64,000 bases of DNA from Neonectria sp. B-13 (GCA_002682825.1 NOKP01000002.1:3971378-4035377); one strand, 5' to 3'. Numbered from the stretch's first letter, positions 32,401 to 44,745 are shown. Made by a program: numbers and translations. Notes: a model not told the origin generated them from the letters alone.

Positions 32401-34344
32401 TCAACTTGGGAAGCCAATCAAATAATGATAATGCCCACAAAAAGGAAGTTCATGGTATACCGTCAGCTTGTTTGTCCTTTGGGATTACTGCAAGCGCCGC
32501 TAGCATGTCCAATGTGCTAATTCCAGCCGGCTAGCGCTCAACATTGACTTCTCGCTTTCAAGATGGAGGCTTGGCTGAGATACTACCATCTATAGGGGGG
32601 TGTTATCCACGAACTGTATTAAATACGTCGAGGACTAAATGTGGCCTTAAGGCGATTGATTGGCTGCCTTGTCCAGTCGATGTTCTGTCCAATTTCTCAC
32701 CTGATCAAGGCGTACCACACTCGCATCTGATGGATGTTGTGCAGTACAGACAATCACAGACTGAATGTACTTGAAAATTCATGTATGATGGCTACATCAG
32801 ATTTAATAACACAAGATCTCGGCAGCAGTAATGTTTATTTGTTGAGTAAGGGTGCCCTGACCATCAACCTTTTCGGCTGTTTGGTTGCACCTATGTGGTT
32901 CAGTCCTTCACCCATCTTGCTCTAGATGGAAAATCAATACAGTATGACTTCCAAAGTGCAAACATGACAGAACTGATATCCTTCACGCCAGCCTACGGCT
33001 ATTTCTACAAAAAGATATTGTTGAGGCTGCGAGTGCAAGGTTGTTGCTTCGGACGGCCGGCGAGATCTATAAGATATGGTCTACGCAATATATCTTGAAT
33101 GAAATACGTATTCCTCCTACATGCTACGATCGTTTATCAGGATGATTCCTTTGTGCAGGCGAGACTCTTCATTCTGACCGTGTCGGGAGGGTATGGATGA
33201 CAGGTGGGCGTCTTGTAGACTTTTCTATTTTTTCGAGCATACTTCTTAGCTCTGGCGCATCTGAAGTTGCCTTATGTTGAAAACCTCTTACTTAACTACG
33301 CAGTTTCTTTCGTCGTTTGTCAGACTATATTGGCGTGAAGCGAGTATAAACTTTTACCCACTGATCCTGTGAATGAGAAGTTAGATGGACTTTGAGATCA
33401 GCGCATATCCTGATACCATTGCTTTATAGAATTCCTGTTGCAGTATGTCAATATCTGGGCCATGAGGATATGTTCAATCCACGTCTCAAATAACTGCTTC
33501 TATCGGGGCGAAAGTTCTGGCTTGCTTCAGCAGGCTTTATGCTTAGGTTCCCAAGGAGAGTGGTTGGCCTCTAAGACCTGAACTCTAAGCTCGAACACAC
33601 AGATACGAAAAAGAAGACTCCTACTTATTCATGGACAGTTATTATTTGCTATAAATCCCGATGCTGTATTTGCCTAATGCCATAATTTACTCCCGGTCGC
33701 TCCGGAGACACAAGCCCCTGTGACCAAGATAGCCCGAAGACTCGTCATCTGCATTAATGTTACACAATAAGCTTGAACAGAAGGACGCTACAGTTTTGTC
33801 ATAAGTTTAACATGGAACAACTTCTGTGTAAAGTGTAAGCCAGAAATGACTGCCGATACTTTATGGAAGAATTGTTTTCTGACGTCCCGGCTTGAATCAC
33901 TCCTACGAAGTATGGGGAGATCACAGTGCCTTGTATTTGAGAGCCTCGTTACATACCTACTGGTAAATCACTCTATGCCGTCTCCCGATTGACCCTAGCC
34001 CATCATCTTTATAGCAAGCGATACAACCACGTCCAGGACCCGAACGGAATCAGCATTGAAGCTGAAACCGGAGTGTGCTTCTGAAACTGGAATTTACAAC
34101 GAAACGCCCTCCCAACCGGACACTCGCTGTGTATCAGACAAGGACCAACCCCTGTACCTACCCCAGCCCATTGCCCGATCCAAACCCTGATGCTATTCAC
34201 GTCTCACTAGCCCTCATCCGGCAGTCTGGGCCGCGGGGTCAGTCCGGGGGAAAACACGTGACGTCACATCAACCTCAACCACCACTCCACCACTGCACCA
34301 TCACCCATCACCTTGAATCGACGTACCTTTGGTACCTGCTACTT
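29452..34344. other. 4.9-kb gene-poor interval with a base-composition shift
   Basis: The left ~600 bases are the promoter and leader of the acidic-protein gene. From ~31.9 to 34.0 kb the sequence becomes visibly more AT-rich than its surroundings and richer in TA dinucleotides. Only short, unconvincing ORFs occur. I see no tRNA, intact transposon gene or spliced gene. Confidence 0.5.
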
Positions 34345-35412
34345 ATGGCTTCGCTGCGACTTGACTGCAGAAACCCGCTGACCCGCCCGCTGAGACACCT
34401 ACTTCTCCTCGTCTTCATCTGTGCCGTGCTGCTCTCCGTGGCCGTTCACCACGACCGCTTCTTCAGCTTCCTCCCCCCCTCCCCAGACATGACCAAAGTC
34501 GACGTCCCGCCAGGCGCCTCGCTTACCATGAACCTCGACACATCGCCGTCGCCGTCTTCTGACCGCCCGGCGACGATGCCCTTGCGCGTCGTCTCCTACA
34601 ACATCCGCTACGCAACCCAGAGCCCCGTCCTCGGCGAGCGCCCCTGGGACGTTCGCCGCCCCAAGCTCACCACGCAATTGGCCTTCATCACCGCCGGCCA
34701 CGAGAGCTCCTTTCTCTGTCTGCAGGAGTGCCTCTACGAGCAGATCCAGGATGTCCAGACCGATCTGGGCGAGAGCTGGGCGAACATTGGGCGCGGCCGT
34801 GGCGTGGGCGCACACGATGGAGAATTCTCTCCCATTTTCTACCGCCGAGAGACGTGGCGCTGCGAACGCCATGAGACGCGCTGGTTGAGCAAGACGCCTG
34901 ACCGGCCGTCGCGGGGGTGGGACGCCGTGCTCAACCGCATCGTGACGATGGGCGAGTTCTCGCACGCCAAGACGGGGACGCGCGTCGTTGTCATGAGCAC
35001 GCACTTCGACCACATTGGCGTCAAGGCCCGCGAGCACAGCGCCGAGCTGCTTATCCAGTTCGCCAAAGAGTGGAGCTCCGAGGGCGACGGAACCCCCGTC
35101 TCCGTCGTGCTCATCGGAGGCGACTTCAACAGCTCTCCCCAAGACGGCGCGTACAAGACCATGACGGCGCCGGGCTCGGGGATGGCGGACATCTCGGACC
35201 TGGTCCCGGAGAGCCGGCACTACGGCAACCACGTCACGTACACGAGCTTCGGGGAGGCCCGGGAGGTGCCGAGCCGCATCGACTTCCTCTTCATCCAGGA
35301 GCCCCGGACCGCACAGGTCAATACCTTTGGCGTCCTGGCGAACAGCTTCGACGACCAGATCCGCGTGTCAGACCACCGACCTGTCGTGGCAGACCTGGAC
35401 ATTGTAATTTGA
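34345..35412 (+). CDS. endonuclease/exonuclease/phosphatase-family enzyme with membrane anchor
   Basis: A single exon from the ATG at 34345 encodes 355 aa. The frame is open further upstream, but no better ATG is present there. Residues ~17-35 (LRHLLLLVFICAVLLSVAV) form a signal anchor, so the enzyme is probably secreted or membrane-tethered. The EEP-fold metal and catalytic motifs are all visible in order: VVSYNIR, LQECLYEQ, STHFDHIG, GGDFNSSP, SRIDFLFI and the terminal VSDHRPVVADL. Members of this fold hydrolyse phosphodiester or phosphoester bonds in nucleic acids, phosphoinositides or sphingolipids. The compact ~300-residue domain matches the generic fungal secreted EEP hydrolases more than inositol-phosphatases. 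The substrate is unknown. Confidence 0.92.
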   Translation: MASLRLDCRNPLTRPLRHLLLLVFICAVLLSVAVHHDRFFSFLPPSPDMTKVDVPPGASLTMNLDTSPSPSSDRPATMPLRVVSYNIRYATQSPVLGERPWDVRRPKLTTQLAFITAGHESSFLCLQECLYEQIQDVQTDLGESWANIGRGRGVGAHDGEFSPIFYRRETWRCERHETRWLSKTPDRPSRGWDAVLNRIVTMGEFSHAKTGTRVVVMSTHFDHIGVKAREHSAELLIQFAKEWSSEGDGTPVSVVLIGGDFNSSPQDGAYKTMTAPGSGMADISDLVPESRHYGNHVTYTSFGEAREVPSRIDFLFIQEPRTAQVNTFGVLANSFDDQIRVSDHRPVVADLDIVI

Positions 35413-38400
35413 CCGGCCCAAGTGGTTTTTTGGGTGGTGTTTGGGTTACAACAACACCTCATAGCACTGAGGCAGTGCTATCTGAAGCCCGTGACTGGGC
35501 CGCGTTGAGCCCCAACTGACAGCGCACACGTGAGTCACAAAGCAAAGAGGTCTCGAGAAGACGTGGACGAGGGAGCAGCGAGACGCTATGCATGATTATT
35601 AAGACACCGGGCAACATGGGCTGAGCGGACGGCTTGCAGGACCCTACGCAGGATGGATGTCGCCATTTCTCGAGAGAGTTCGGATGCTCAAAGGGAAATG
35701 GGTTCCGGTTCCATCATGCCGCAGCTGGTGGCGCATTCTATCAAGGATAGCCTGGAGAAACGTCTGCCGCAAAGAGTTTTCTCAAGAGAGGATGGGTTCA
35801 AGTCATTCGGGACATGACGGATCCTGTGAGAGGGAGGGACGAAGATTTTTCGCTGAATCTCTCCGGTATGCTATCTAGAGCTAGAGCAGTGCACCTACCA
35901 TGGGGGGGGGGGGAAGAGAGATGCCACGTAGTGTCGTGTCCGTATAGTCATTGGACACACGGAGACACACGGCACAGCGAGTTTCTGAAGCACACGATTG
36001 GGTTGATGCCGTACCCACATGCTGTACATATCTCAGTCGGTTGTATGTACAGGAAATAGACAACCAAGCAAGCTGGCAGGCCGCGAGGAGCACGCTTTGA
36101 TCTACGCCCCCATATCATAAAAAAACCATGCTACACAAAGAGAGCAGAACGAGGAGGGTGTGCTATGTCAGTTGGCTAGACTTCCTCCATTCACGCGATT
36201 TCATGCAAAGTCACATATGAAGATGACATCGTTCCATGTCGTTGCCATTGTGAAGCTAACCAGACCAGTGAAACCACGCGGAGGGTAACATTGAATGGAT
36301 ATCTTCACGAGCGCCATGGTGGCAGGCGTTCGGGGGTTATTCGATTGCGCCAGAAAGAAAGAAAGAAGAACGGCTTCGAGATTGGGGTGGCACCCGCCAT
36401 TCGAAAGAGCGGTGTGCTGCTGGAATGGGTGAGGGGTTCTACTGTACTGTAGGGTTCGCCCCCGCGTTGCCGCCACCGCTGGCTAATAAGGGTGGTTATC
36501 AGCGTAACGGCACGATTCGGGAGAGGAAATGCGGGAGGAGGCCGGTTCGGATGTTGGGGAAGGGAGGGAGCGCTTCTTCATTGCACTACGAGTTTCTCTG
36601 GACGCGGAGGGTTGGAGGGTGGGATCGATGCCATTGCGAATCGATCTCCGAATGGTGGCATGCACTCGTGATTTCGTGCAGGTGCGGCAAGTGCCAGTTC
36701 TTCACCAGGCTACTGTCGAGTAACTGACGATGGAGGGTGGGAGTTGGGGTGATCGCTCGCTTGAGCAGTTGTGTTCCCCAGCTATGTGGGAGTGGGAGGT
36801 GATAGATCGGCTGGGGAGAACTGTGCGACTGGATCGTCGTGAGTATGCTTGTCATCTTTGGGGAAACGCTTGACTAGCACCAGGCGGCGCTGGCTAGTCT
36901 CGCGGAGCCCGTGATAACGACGCGGTGACAAGCACCAGTGAGAGCGACGTTCCCTGTATGCCCTGCCATCGTCACTGCATCACGGGATGATTGTTTGCTG
37001 GGCACCAGCCGCGGTGCTGGTGATGATCAGAAGTGGAGTTTCATCGGCGTTCCCCAGGAAGGCCGGACTGTATTCGGGTGGACTGAGTTGGACTTGAAGA
37101 GAGCCATCAGTGTGTGGCACCTTCGCCAAACCCTGTAGATGCGTCAATGCCTTGGATGCGGTTTCCCATCCCCCCACAGTTGGAGGCCACGCTGAAGAGG
37201 GACTGGCAAGCCATCCGAGAGATTCGAGCAGGGATCTTCCCGTCAGGCACACACGGGACGCCATGACCGGGGCTCTTGACACCTCCTTTGGTGGCCAGCC
37301 CGTGGTGATGACAACCTTGTGTTTGGTGGTTGCTCGCAGCACCGCAGAGCCAATTTACAGCTCGAAAGAAGATGGAGAGCTTGCGAGAGGCATCGCGTGA
37401 TGACGGAGGGCTCGGGAGTCGTTGCGTCGCCAATCAATGGGCATGCATTGACCGAGTTTGCAGGGGAAAAGTTGGCAAGATATGGCAACTTGGGGTCCAA
37501 AGGCGAGAGGTCGTGTGGGTGAGAGTGTGCGAGTGTGCATATGTGTGAGCCATCCACAGTCTGGACTAGACCACACAAGCTCAGATTTGGCGGGAGGGTG
37601 TAAGGCGGAGGGGTGCCCAGAGGATCCAGAATGGCCACAACCACATCACAGAGTCCATTGAGCCGGTGGGGATCGAGTGAAAGCAGGCAGCGTGTCGGTC
37701 GGTCGGCAACGAGACATGTGGTTGGATTGTTTTGTTGATTCTGTAAATCTCCAGACCAATCGGTGACCCTGTGGGCATGTTGATACCGTGACGAGGACCA
37801 CCACTACCGTGTCGGTAGGATGGATGTCTGTCTTTATTGGATGCCGAGCAGGGAGGCCATTGCCTGCCAGCGCCGGCTCGGCATTTGCCCTGAACATGTT
37901 CAAGCGAAAAGAGCGAGGCCACATGCAGACGTCGCAGGGAGGAGGTTGTGAGAGCTGGCGTTCCGTTATTGGGAGGAAGAAAGACGATGGCGTTGTTGAC
38001 GCCCGGAGGCCATCTCCGGCTGACGGGCCGAGGATTTCTGGCGATGGAGGCCGAAAATCGGGGGCATAATCAAGGCAGGGGAGGGGATTTACCGGAGGGG
38101 AGTGTGGGGGGCCTCCGGAGACGGTGGTGCCATGATACGGACCAGACCTGGTGGTCCTGTGCGAGGAGAGCGTGAAGACATGTTCCGTGACGCCGACATT
38201 GACGGTGATGCCAACACCCTGGCCTCAGAGGGTTCGTTTGTCTGCTGGAGGCTTCTGGCATCGCTGTTTTGGTGACAGCACTTTCTGGGGGTTCCCGGAG
38301 ACAATGACGCATCTTCACCCGAGAAGGGCATGACTCGGGGCGTAAGGAAGCAGGGCGCGCCGGGGCCCTGCAAACCGATTGACTGTCAACCTGCGAGTTT

Positions 38401-38836
38401 TGCACAATGAAGAGTCGTGAGCCTATGAGAGCATGCGCCGGTGACTCTTGTCGACGCAGCCAGCCGAGAGGGGGGTTGGGCATCAGGCGTGTGCATGAGC
38501 ATCCGTGGATCCATAGGGGACGTTGGGCCCTGGAACGATTGGGTGTCGCTCGTCATCGTGGTGAGATGCGCTGGCCCTTGTCTGGCCCTGTCCGTTCGAC
38601 GGTTCAAGGTTCGGTGCGTACTTCGTAGTCGTACAGAGGAATGACTGCTTGGGCAGTTGAACGATGCCTTGGACCTGGAGGAAACAGGAGGGGTATCTGT
38701 TCGTAACGAAGGGGGTGTGGTGTGTGCCGTCTTGAGTCTTGGGCGTCTGGTGAATCGCATCCGACACACGGCGGAGACACGGGTGATTCACCTGCCACAA
38801 TCCATAGTCCACATTCCAGCAGAATCACAGCCACAC

Positions 38837-39154
38837 TCACAACTTCTTGGGCTCACTTAGCTTCATGATGGCATCGAATAGACCGTCCACACGAAGTTGG
38901 TCACGACTTGCACGTGTAATTTCGACCGTCACCCCGCCCAGCCGTCTGTCCTTGCTCTTGCTCACGGCGAGCCAGCCGCCAGCTCGAGTCCCGCGTGTCG
39001 CTTGGGTTGATACCCAAGTCAGGGATTCTCCGCGCCAAGAGCCCAGTCGGGCACAGAGCGAAGCCCGGCCCAGCAGAGCCTCAACAGAGGGGTGTCGAAC
39101 CAAGATAATCAACTCCGTAGTGGAGTCGTACGGTAGACTTGAAGGAAAGGCCAT
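38837..39154 (-). CDS. possible small protein (weak candidate)
   Basis: A 105-aa frame from an ATG at 39154. Its composition is more protein-like than its neighbours, with mixed hydrophobic and charged residues and an orderly C-terminus (GGVTVEITRASRD, then LFDAIMKLSEPKKL). It is isolated in a gene desert, overlaps an open frame of similar length on the other strand, and I do not recognise it. It may be spurious or the last exon of something degenerate. Confidence 0.22.
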   Translation of the reverse strand: MAFPSSLPYDSTTELIILVRHPSVEALLGRASLCARLGSWRGESLTWVSTQATRGTRAGGWLAVSKSKDRRLGGVTVEITRASRDQLRVDGLFDAIMKLSEPKKL

Positions 39155-40882
39155 CAAGAGGAACGGAGGCACAAAGCAGCTTGCGCGTTGAAACGTCGCC
39201 TGAAAGGGTGTCAGGCATGTCGGGATGGATGTGAGTTACTGTGAACACCCCCCTTCAGGTATGCCACTCTCTGGCATTGGCGCCTTAACAGAGCCCAGTC
39301 TGTACCCAAGGGCTGGACGTTGAGACGGCGGGAGCCACAACAGGCGTCCGCATTCCCCATCCTGTTGTTGATGTGACGATGTCCATTTATATACCAACCT
39401 TAACAGTGTAGCAACCCAGGGTCGGGTACCACACGATCGTGAGCCGCCAGGCCCTTCTCCAGGAAGGATGTACGTGGAGTGAAGCCAAGACCAAGGACGA
39501 AACCCTGGCTCCAAACATTGCTCCTGTTTTGGCTCGCCCCCGCGACATGCCAAGCCTGTACCTCGAGGTTTCGTGGAGTATTCGTACATATTGAGTACGG
39601 AACCCTATCAGTTATCTTGAACCGGACAAGTCGGACCCCCAGCATGGCGTTGACGTGTTGTTGACAACCTCGCTCCCGCCGTCCTATCAGACAGATAGCA
39701 CAATTACCCAGCCATCAACTGACCGACGCGTAGTTAAAGCATAACCCCGAGTTCTCGCTCCTCCCAGCCCGTGCCTTCGCCTCCATCTTACCTAGCCCCC
39801 GGGTCTGATTGGAGATTGCCGGCTCGTTAATCAATCTATTTGCCGCTTCCGTCAGTTGGTGGGTCAGTTTCCCTGCCCAAGTGCCCGGGCCCAGCTTCCA
39901 GTTTCCAGCTTCTCCGTCAGCTTCTTTCAAACCTTCCAGCCAGGGTGCGAGGTGAAGATGTCCAAACGGCAAAAGCCCAGCCCGGTCCAGCCCTGGACAT
40001 GGCGGTAACACCGGGGTGTGTGGGATGAGTGGAGGTTCTCGCGGGCGGGAGGGGCGTGGTTCAGTCTGATCTGCTGGGAAACCCGACCCAGCGACCCAGC
40101 GACCTGGCTTGACGTAACTGGACCAACAAAATAAAAATGGGGGAACCGATTCTGAGTTGCAGAGGAGGCGGCGACGCAGCAGAGCCAGCAGAGCCAGCAG
40201 AGCCAGCCAGAAGGCAGGAGAGGGAAAAAAAGAGCGTTGAACGAGGCGGGCCGGACGTAAGCTCCACAGTTGGGCCTGAGTGCTTCGCCTGGGCGGAGGC
40301 TCTTGGGGACTCCCTGCCAGCGAGGGCGCTCAAGGCCGCTCGACAACGCTCTCGAGACCCGTGAAGGCGCGCCAGGGCGGGTCCTTGGGACACTATCTGG
40401 GGTTGCGTCGACAGATCAGATCCATTCTCGGCCGCGTGGTTTTCGTGGGTAGCCTGACAATGGGCTGGGGTCTGGGATCCGGGGCCAAACACCGCCAGCC
40501 GCCTCACTCCAGGTCGCTCGCGCTCTTAACCTCACGGGGCTAATTCGGGCCTCTAGTCCTCTTTGGTGTCTCTGGGGGACTGTTGAGGCTTGACGCCCTG
40601 GTTTGTCGACTTGACCCCGGTTGACAGCGCTGGGGGACAGCTCTGGGATTGTCTCCGGCGGAGTGGGCTGGGGCCAGAAATGGGTCGTCAGTGACGAAAG
40701 AGCTGGGTGCTAGACTGCTTGTGTCGTTGCGAGATAAACCTGAGGGTGAGGATAGGTCGTGATGAAGCATGAAGGGCGAAGGCTGAAGGGTGAAGGGAAT
40801 CAGCTCGGTTCGGGGAGTGACCGTAGGAGGGCGTGGGCTGGTCGCTGCCGCAGGCGGGCATATCCCAGCTGCCGCAGAGCGG

Positions 40883-40918
40883 GAGATGGAGCAAGAGATG
40901 GAGCAAGAGATGGAGCAA
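40883..40918. repeat. 12-bp tandem repeat, 3 perfect copies
   Basis: The unit is GAGATGGAGCAA. It is intergenic and recent-looking because the copies are identical. Confidence 0.85.
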
Positions 40919-41513
40919 GAAGGGCCAGAGCTTAGAAGGGAGAGGACCCGGTATCCAACTTGCTCGGTTTGCCCATCTTCGAGACTTTCAGCGTCCGCTA
41001 TCCGCCATCCATGCCCATGAGGACCCATTCCCCAGGACAACACATGGCTTCATGCCAGCCACACGCCCCCTCTGGAGTCTGCACTCTGCACACTTTACTC
41101 TGCACTCTGCATCTGTCTCATCCTAGGCTTAGCACCTTGTCCTCCGTCCGTTCCCCTTTCCTGTGCTTGTGCTTGTGCTTCAATCGTGCACCCTGCCTGG
41201 GTTTGGCATAACACTCCCGCCGCCGTGGCCGCCGACGCCGTCGGAGCGGAGCAGAGGACTCGGTAAACTAAGGTTGGCCTCATGAATAGGCCGGGACGGC
41301 AGCAGGCTTATTCGGTGATGGTTGAGGCCAGGGAATGACCGGGGCGGAAAAGGGCCAATGCATCGGTGAACGAGGGCGTCGGGAGGAGAGAAACAGACGG
41401 TGAAGTCGCCTGAGGCTCACTGCCCCGGCTGACGGCCTGTTGTCTGCCAGCTGTTTCCGACGTGCCCGGGCTGTTAAATTTGCCCGCTGATGGCTTGCTT
41501 GATTGCTTACGAT

Positions 41514-41554
41514 TGCTGTCTGTGTCTGTGTCTGTGCCTGTGTCTGTGTCTGTT
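41514..41554. repeat. TGTGTC-type microsatellite
   Basis: An imperfect run of (TGTGTC)n with one TGCCTG interruption, in intergenic DNA. Confidence 0.8.
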
Positions 41555-42915
41555 GAGAGACGAGTGACATGCTGACTGATGATTGATGGTTGTGGTGGCA
41601 AGCTGCGGGCACCCGTCCGTCCACGGTGTGTTGACAGGCTCTCCACCGAGGACCTAAAGTTACTACTTACTTATTAGTATCTACGCAGTGCTGCATCAGG
41701 CAGTACCTACCTAGACATTTGTTTATCAAGCCAGATAAAACAAGGTAGGAAGCAACGGGGTGGCCGTCGGCCATGAGCAAGTAAGAAATCGCCGTCTCCG
41801 TATCAACATCAGCATCAGCATCAGAACTGGCACTACCACTGTGTCTGTGTTTACTTCGGCATCCACTGGCTGGCGCTGCTGGTCAAGACTTGCTGTTGTG
41901 CCGTGTGCTGCGTGTTGTGTGCTGTGCTGGCTGCTCAAAGACACACCTTCGATGTTGCGTGGTGCTCAAATGCGCGTTGCGTTACGTCCACGCCCCTCCT
42001 CCAAGTGCGCCTCTTGTCCTCGTTCCCTCCTCGCCCTCGCTCCCTTCTTGCCCCTCGCTCCTTCCTGTCATGCCTCCCTTGGTGACGGGAGGTGTGAGGT
42101 GTGTGAGGTGCGCGCCCTGGGGTTGCACTTGCCGACACGCCCACCCACCCACACACACGCCCGTCCCCGTCTCACACTCACACACACAATTTTTTTTTAG
42201 GCGGGAGACCAGAGACCAGCGACTGGCAACCAGCGACTGGCAATCAGCGACGGGCCCGGGGGCGGGACGATAAATCCTCGTTACAGGCTGCACCAGCAGC
42301 CGCTGGGACGCACGCCCCCAGCCAGGCCATAGCGGGCCATAGCGGGCCAAGCGGCCACTGGGGCACCCCCTCCCGTGGGCCCGTTGGGATTGGCATTGGT
42401 TTTATTAAAACTGACCATCCTTCCATCCATGCTCGCTCCTTCCCCCTCCTCCCCTCCTTCCCTCTCCCAAGAAACGACCCTCGACCTTTCTAGCACCTTG
42501 CTCCTGCCGCCACCTCGTCTTGCTACTCCAGCTCGACTATCGCCATCAGCATCGCCATCACCACCACCATCATCACCATCATCGTTCAATACTTGGTTAA
42601 TGCCAGGATCACCGTCGTCTTCGTTTCCACCATCCACTCAGCACCGCTCCGACGATATTGCCGGTCAGCTAGCTCCCAGCACAGCAACCCATCCACTGTC
42701 CTATGTCCGCTGCTCGACTCGAGAAAAGAAGACGCCGAAACACTACGACTTCGATAACGGCCTCAATCGCCATCGCCACCCGCTTCCCGATCCCATAGAC
42801 TTGCGTCCCGTCCCGCCCTAGTGCGGCCGTTGTTGGAGGCTGACGAGCCCACCACCGCCTTAACGTTTCCCGGGCGACCAAACCTTGATCGCGCCACCTA
42901 CCGCGCCACCCCACG

Positions 42916-44745
42916 ATGTCCAAGAAGACCGATTACACTACCTACGTCGAGGACGCAGAGGAGGATTCCGGCAGCTCAATCGAGGGCATCGCAAGCACCC
43001 GAATCTACGCCAGATCCGAGGCCCCCGTGAGCCCCTACAAAGAGCGCCCCAACACGGGTAAGTCCCGTGGTGCCGACAAACGCACATCCAACCGAAAGTC
43101 CGACTCCTCTAACAGCCCAACCGACTCCGACTCTACACCTCGTTCCTCTAAGCGTGAACGTGAGGCCCGACGAGAGTACGAACGTGAGCAGCGTGAGAAG
43201 GACCGCCGCCGCAAGGAGCGGAAACAGAAGGAGGCCGACTCGATGCAGCGCAAAGCCCGCGCCGAGGCCAAGGCGGCCAAGGAGCGTGAGCCCAAGCCTG
43301 TCTCAAGGAAGCCCCGACCCACGTCCCTCACCCAGACCAGAACCGAACCCGTTGTCCAGCAGTACCGACGGGGCCACGTCGAAGACCCTTCTTTCTATGG
43401 CGTAAAGCAACCCGCTGCCTCCAGCACCCGCCCTCGTGCCCAGACACGCCCAAACAGCTACTACCCAGGCCAAGGCCCACCGCCTTCAATGGTCCAATCC
43501 GGCTGGCATCAACCCCATGGAGGCCAGCAGCCTCCGGTAGGCTATCCCATTGGCTCCTTCCCACCGCCTCCGCCTCTTTACGGAGGCGGACCGTCCCCGT
43601 CCATGGTCGGTGTCCCAGCATCACCCGCTCACCACACCCCGGGATTCTTCGACATGAGCATGCAACAATCGAATGCTCACCTGAAGAACCGTTTCGAGCG
43701 GCCGGCTTCCGCTATGGGCTATCGACAGCAGGCCGCCCAGGCTCAGGCCCAGGCTCAAGCCCAAGCCCAGGCCCAGGCCCAGGCGGTATATGGCTATGGG
43801 CCTGGAGATTACGAGGAAGAACCCGACCCTCGCCTCATGAGACGCACTTCACGCTCCAAGAAGCAAAGCGACGACGATCGGAAACGAATGCCTCCCCCTG
43901 AGTTCATTCCTCGGCCCCAGTCGGCACTGCCAACTAGCACACCCTTCCGCCCGCCACCACCTCAAAAGATGCCAACCCGGCAGAAGTCTCGACCCCCAAC
44001 CAGCCGCCGGGGCGTCGGCTTCGTTGACCAGCGGGGCTATGACGATGACGACTTGAGGGGCGGTGACGAGCTGTTCGATGTCTCCCCAGAGCCCAACTAT
44101 GACCGTCGCGCAGTCGTAGCCCGCACTCGACGAGGCTCCGTCGCCTACGAGCAGCCTGGACTCGAAATCATGCCAGCTTCCCGTAGCCGAAGGGATTCAA
44201 TCTACGGCGACCGTGCCTTGGGAGGTGGCGGCGTTAGCTTAGACGAGGACAAGTACCTCAATGCAATGCAGTACCAGGACGATGTGAACGGCGGCGGCAC
44301 TCCGTTGGCGTTGACCGCCGAGGCTTTGCGCAAGGCCAGCCACCGCGCTGCTGGAGGCGGTAGCAGCCGGTCGACCCGCAGCAGCGACAGCCGCGACGAG
44401 AGCGAGTTTCGACGGAGCAACACTACCGGCATCACTCGATCATCATCTAGCGAGAACGACAACGTCACCATCAAGGTCTCCGGCTCAGCCGTTGTCCGAG
44501 TACAGGGTGCCGAGATCGAATGCGGCGATGGAGGCGAAATTACCTTCAGTGCCCCTAGCGGCTCCCGCATTGGCAGTGACAGGGCTAGTACCGTCTACCA
44601 GATTGAAGATGGCAGGAGCGGCCGGGTGGAACGCAAGGCATTGGCTTACCGGACTCGCGCTCCCAGTCAGTCTGACTCGCAGAGCCGAGGAGGCTATGCC
44701 CAGAGTTATGCTCCCTACGACCCTGCTTTCGCCGACGACTACTGA
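42916..44745 (+). CDS. basic low-complexity protein of unknown function
   Basis: A single exon from the ATG at 42916 encodes 609 aa. Residues ~75-125 are highly charged and probably a helical coiled coil (REREARREYEREQREKDRRR). Pro/Gly/Gln-rich regions follow, including a (QA)n tract at ~273-292. Several short Arg/Ser patches come next. A compact segment near residues ~513-545 (DNVTIKVSGSAVVRVQG, then GDGGEITFSA) looks like a small beta-structured domain and is the most likely conserved part. The tail is Ser/Tyr-rich. I do not recognise the family; the composition suggests a scaffold or condensate-type protein. A GTAAGT motif at 43058 was considered as an intron and rejected because splicing would shift the frame. 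Confidence 0.82.
   Translation: MSKKTDYTTYVEDAEEDSGSSIEGIASTRIYARSEAPVSPYKERPNTGKSRGADKRTSNRKSDSSNSPTDSDSTPRSSKREREARREYEREQREKDRRRKERKQKEADSMQRKARAEAKAAKEREPKPVSRKPRPTSLTQTRTEPVVQQYRRGHVEDPSFYGVKQPAASSTRPRAQTRPNSYYPGQGPPPSMVQSGWHQPHGGQQPPVGYPIGSFPPPPPLYGGGPSPSMVGVPASPAHHTPGFFDMSMQQSNAHLKNRFERPASAMGYRQQAAQAQAQAQAQAQAQAQAVYGYGPGDYEEEPDPRLMRRTSRSKKQSDDDRKRMPPPEFIPRPQSALPTSTPFRPPPPQKMPTRQKSRPPTSRRGVGFVDQRGYDDDDLRGGDELFDVSPEPNYDRRAVVARTRRGSVAYEQPGLEIMPASRSRRDSIYGDRALGGGGVSLDEDKYLNAMQYQDDVNGGGTPLALTAEALRKASHRAAGGGSSRSTRSSDSRDESEFRRSNTTGITRSSSSENDNVTIKVSGSAVVRVQGAEIECGDGGEITFSAPSGSRIGSDRASTVYQIEDGRSGRVERKALAYRTRAPSQSDSQSRGGYAQSYAPYDPAFADDY
43735..43790 (+). repeat. hexanucleotide repeat coding (QA)n
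   Basis: CAGGCC/CAAGCC-type units encode about ten Gln-Ala pairs inside the low-complexity protein. Mixed synonymous codons suggest selection on the peptide or an old expansion. Confidence 0.85.

Larger units (their letters stand above)
35413..42915. other. 7.5-kb gene desert with microsatellites
   Basis: The largest gap in the window. It contains short overlapping ORFs, a G run (~35902-35911), a 12-bp repeat (40883-40918), a TGTGTC-type microsatellite (~41514-41554), ATCAGC-like repeats (~41806-41830) and a C/T-rich leader just before 42916. The best coding candidate is the weak ORF at 38837-39154. The right ~600 bases are probably the promoter of the next gene. Confidence 0.5.

Noticed and set aside
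34075..34344. 90-codon upstream extension of the EEP-family enzyme
   Set aside because: It starts without an ATG and is low quality; the ATG at 34345 precedes a membrane anchor.
40061..41043. Minus-strand ORFs of 139-167 aa
   Set aside because: Low-complexity, repeat-coded (SISCSISC from the 12-bp repeat); no protein character.
43058..43115. GTAAGT...TAACAG intron-like segment in the low-complexity protein gene
   Set aside because: It is 58 nt, so splicing would shift the frame and lose the protein-like sequence downstream; the branch point would also be too close to the acceptor.
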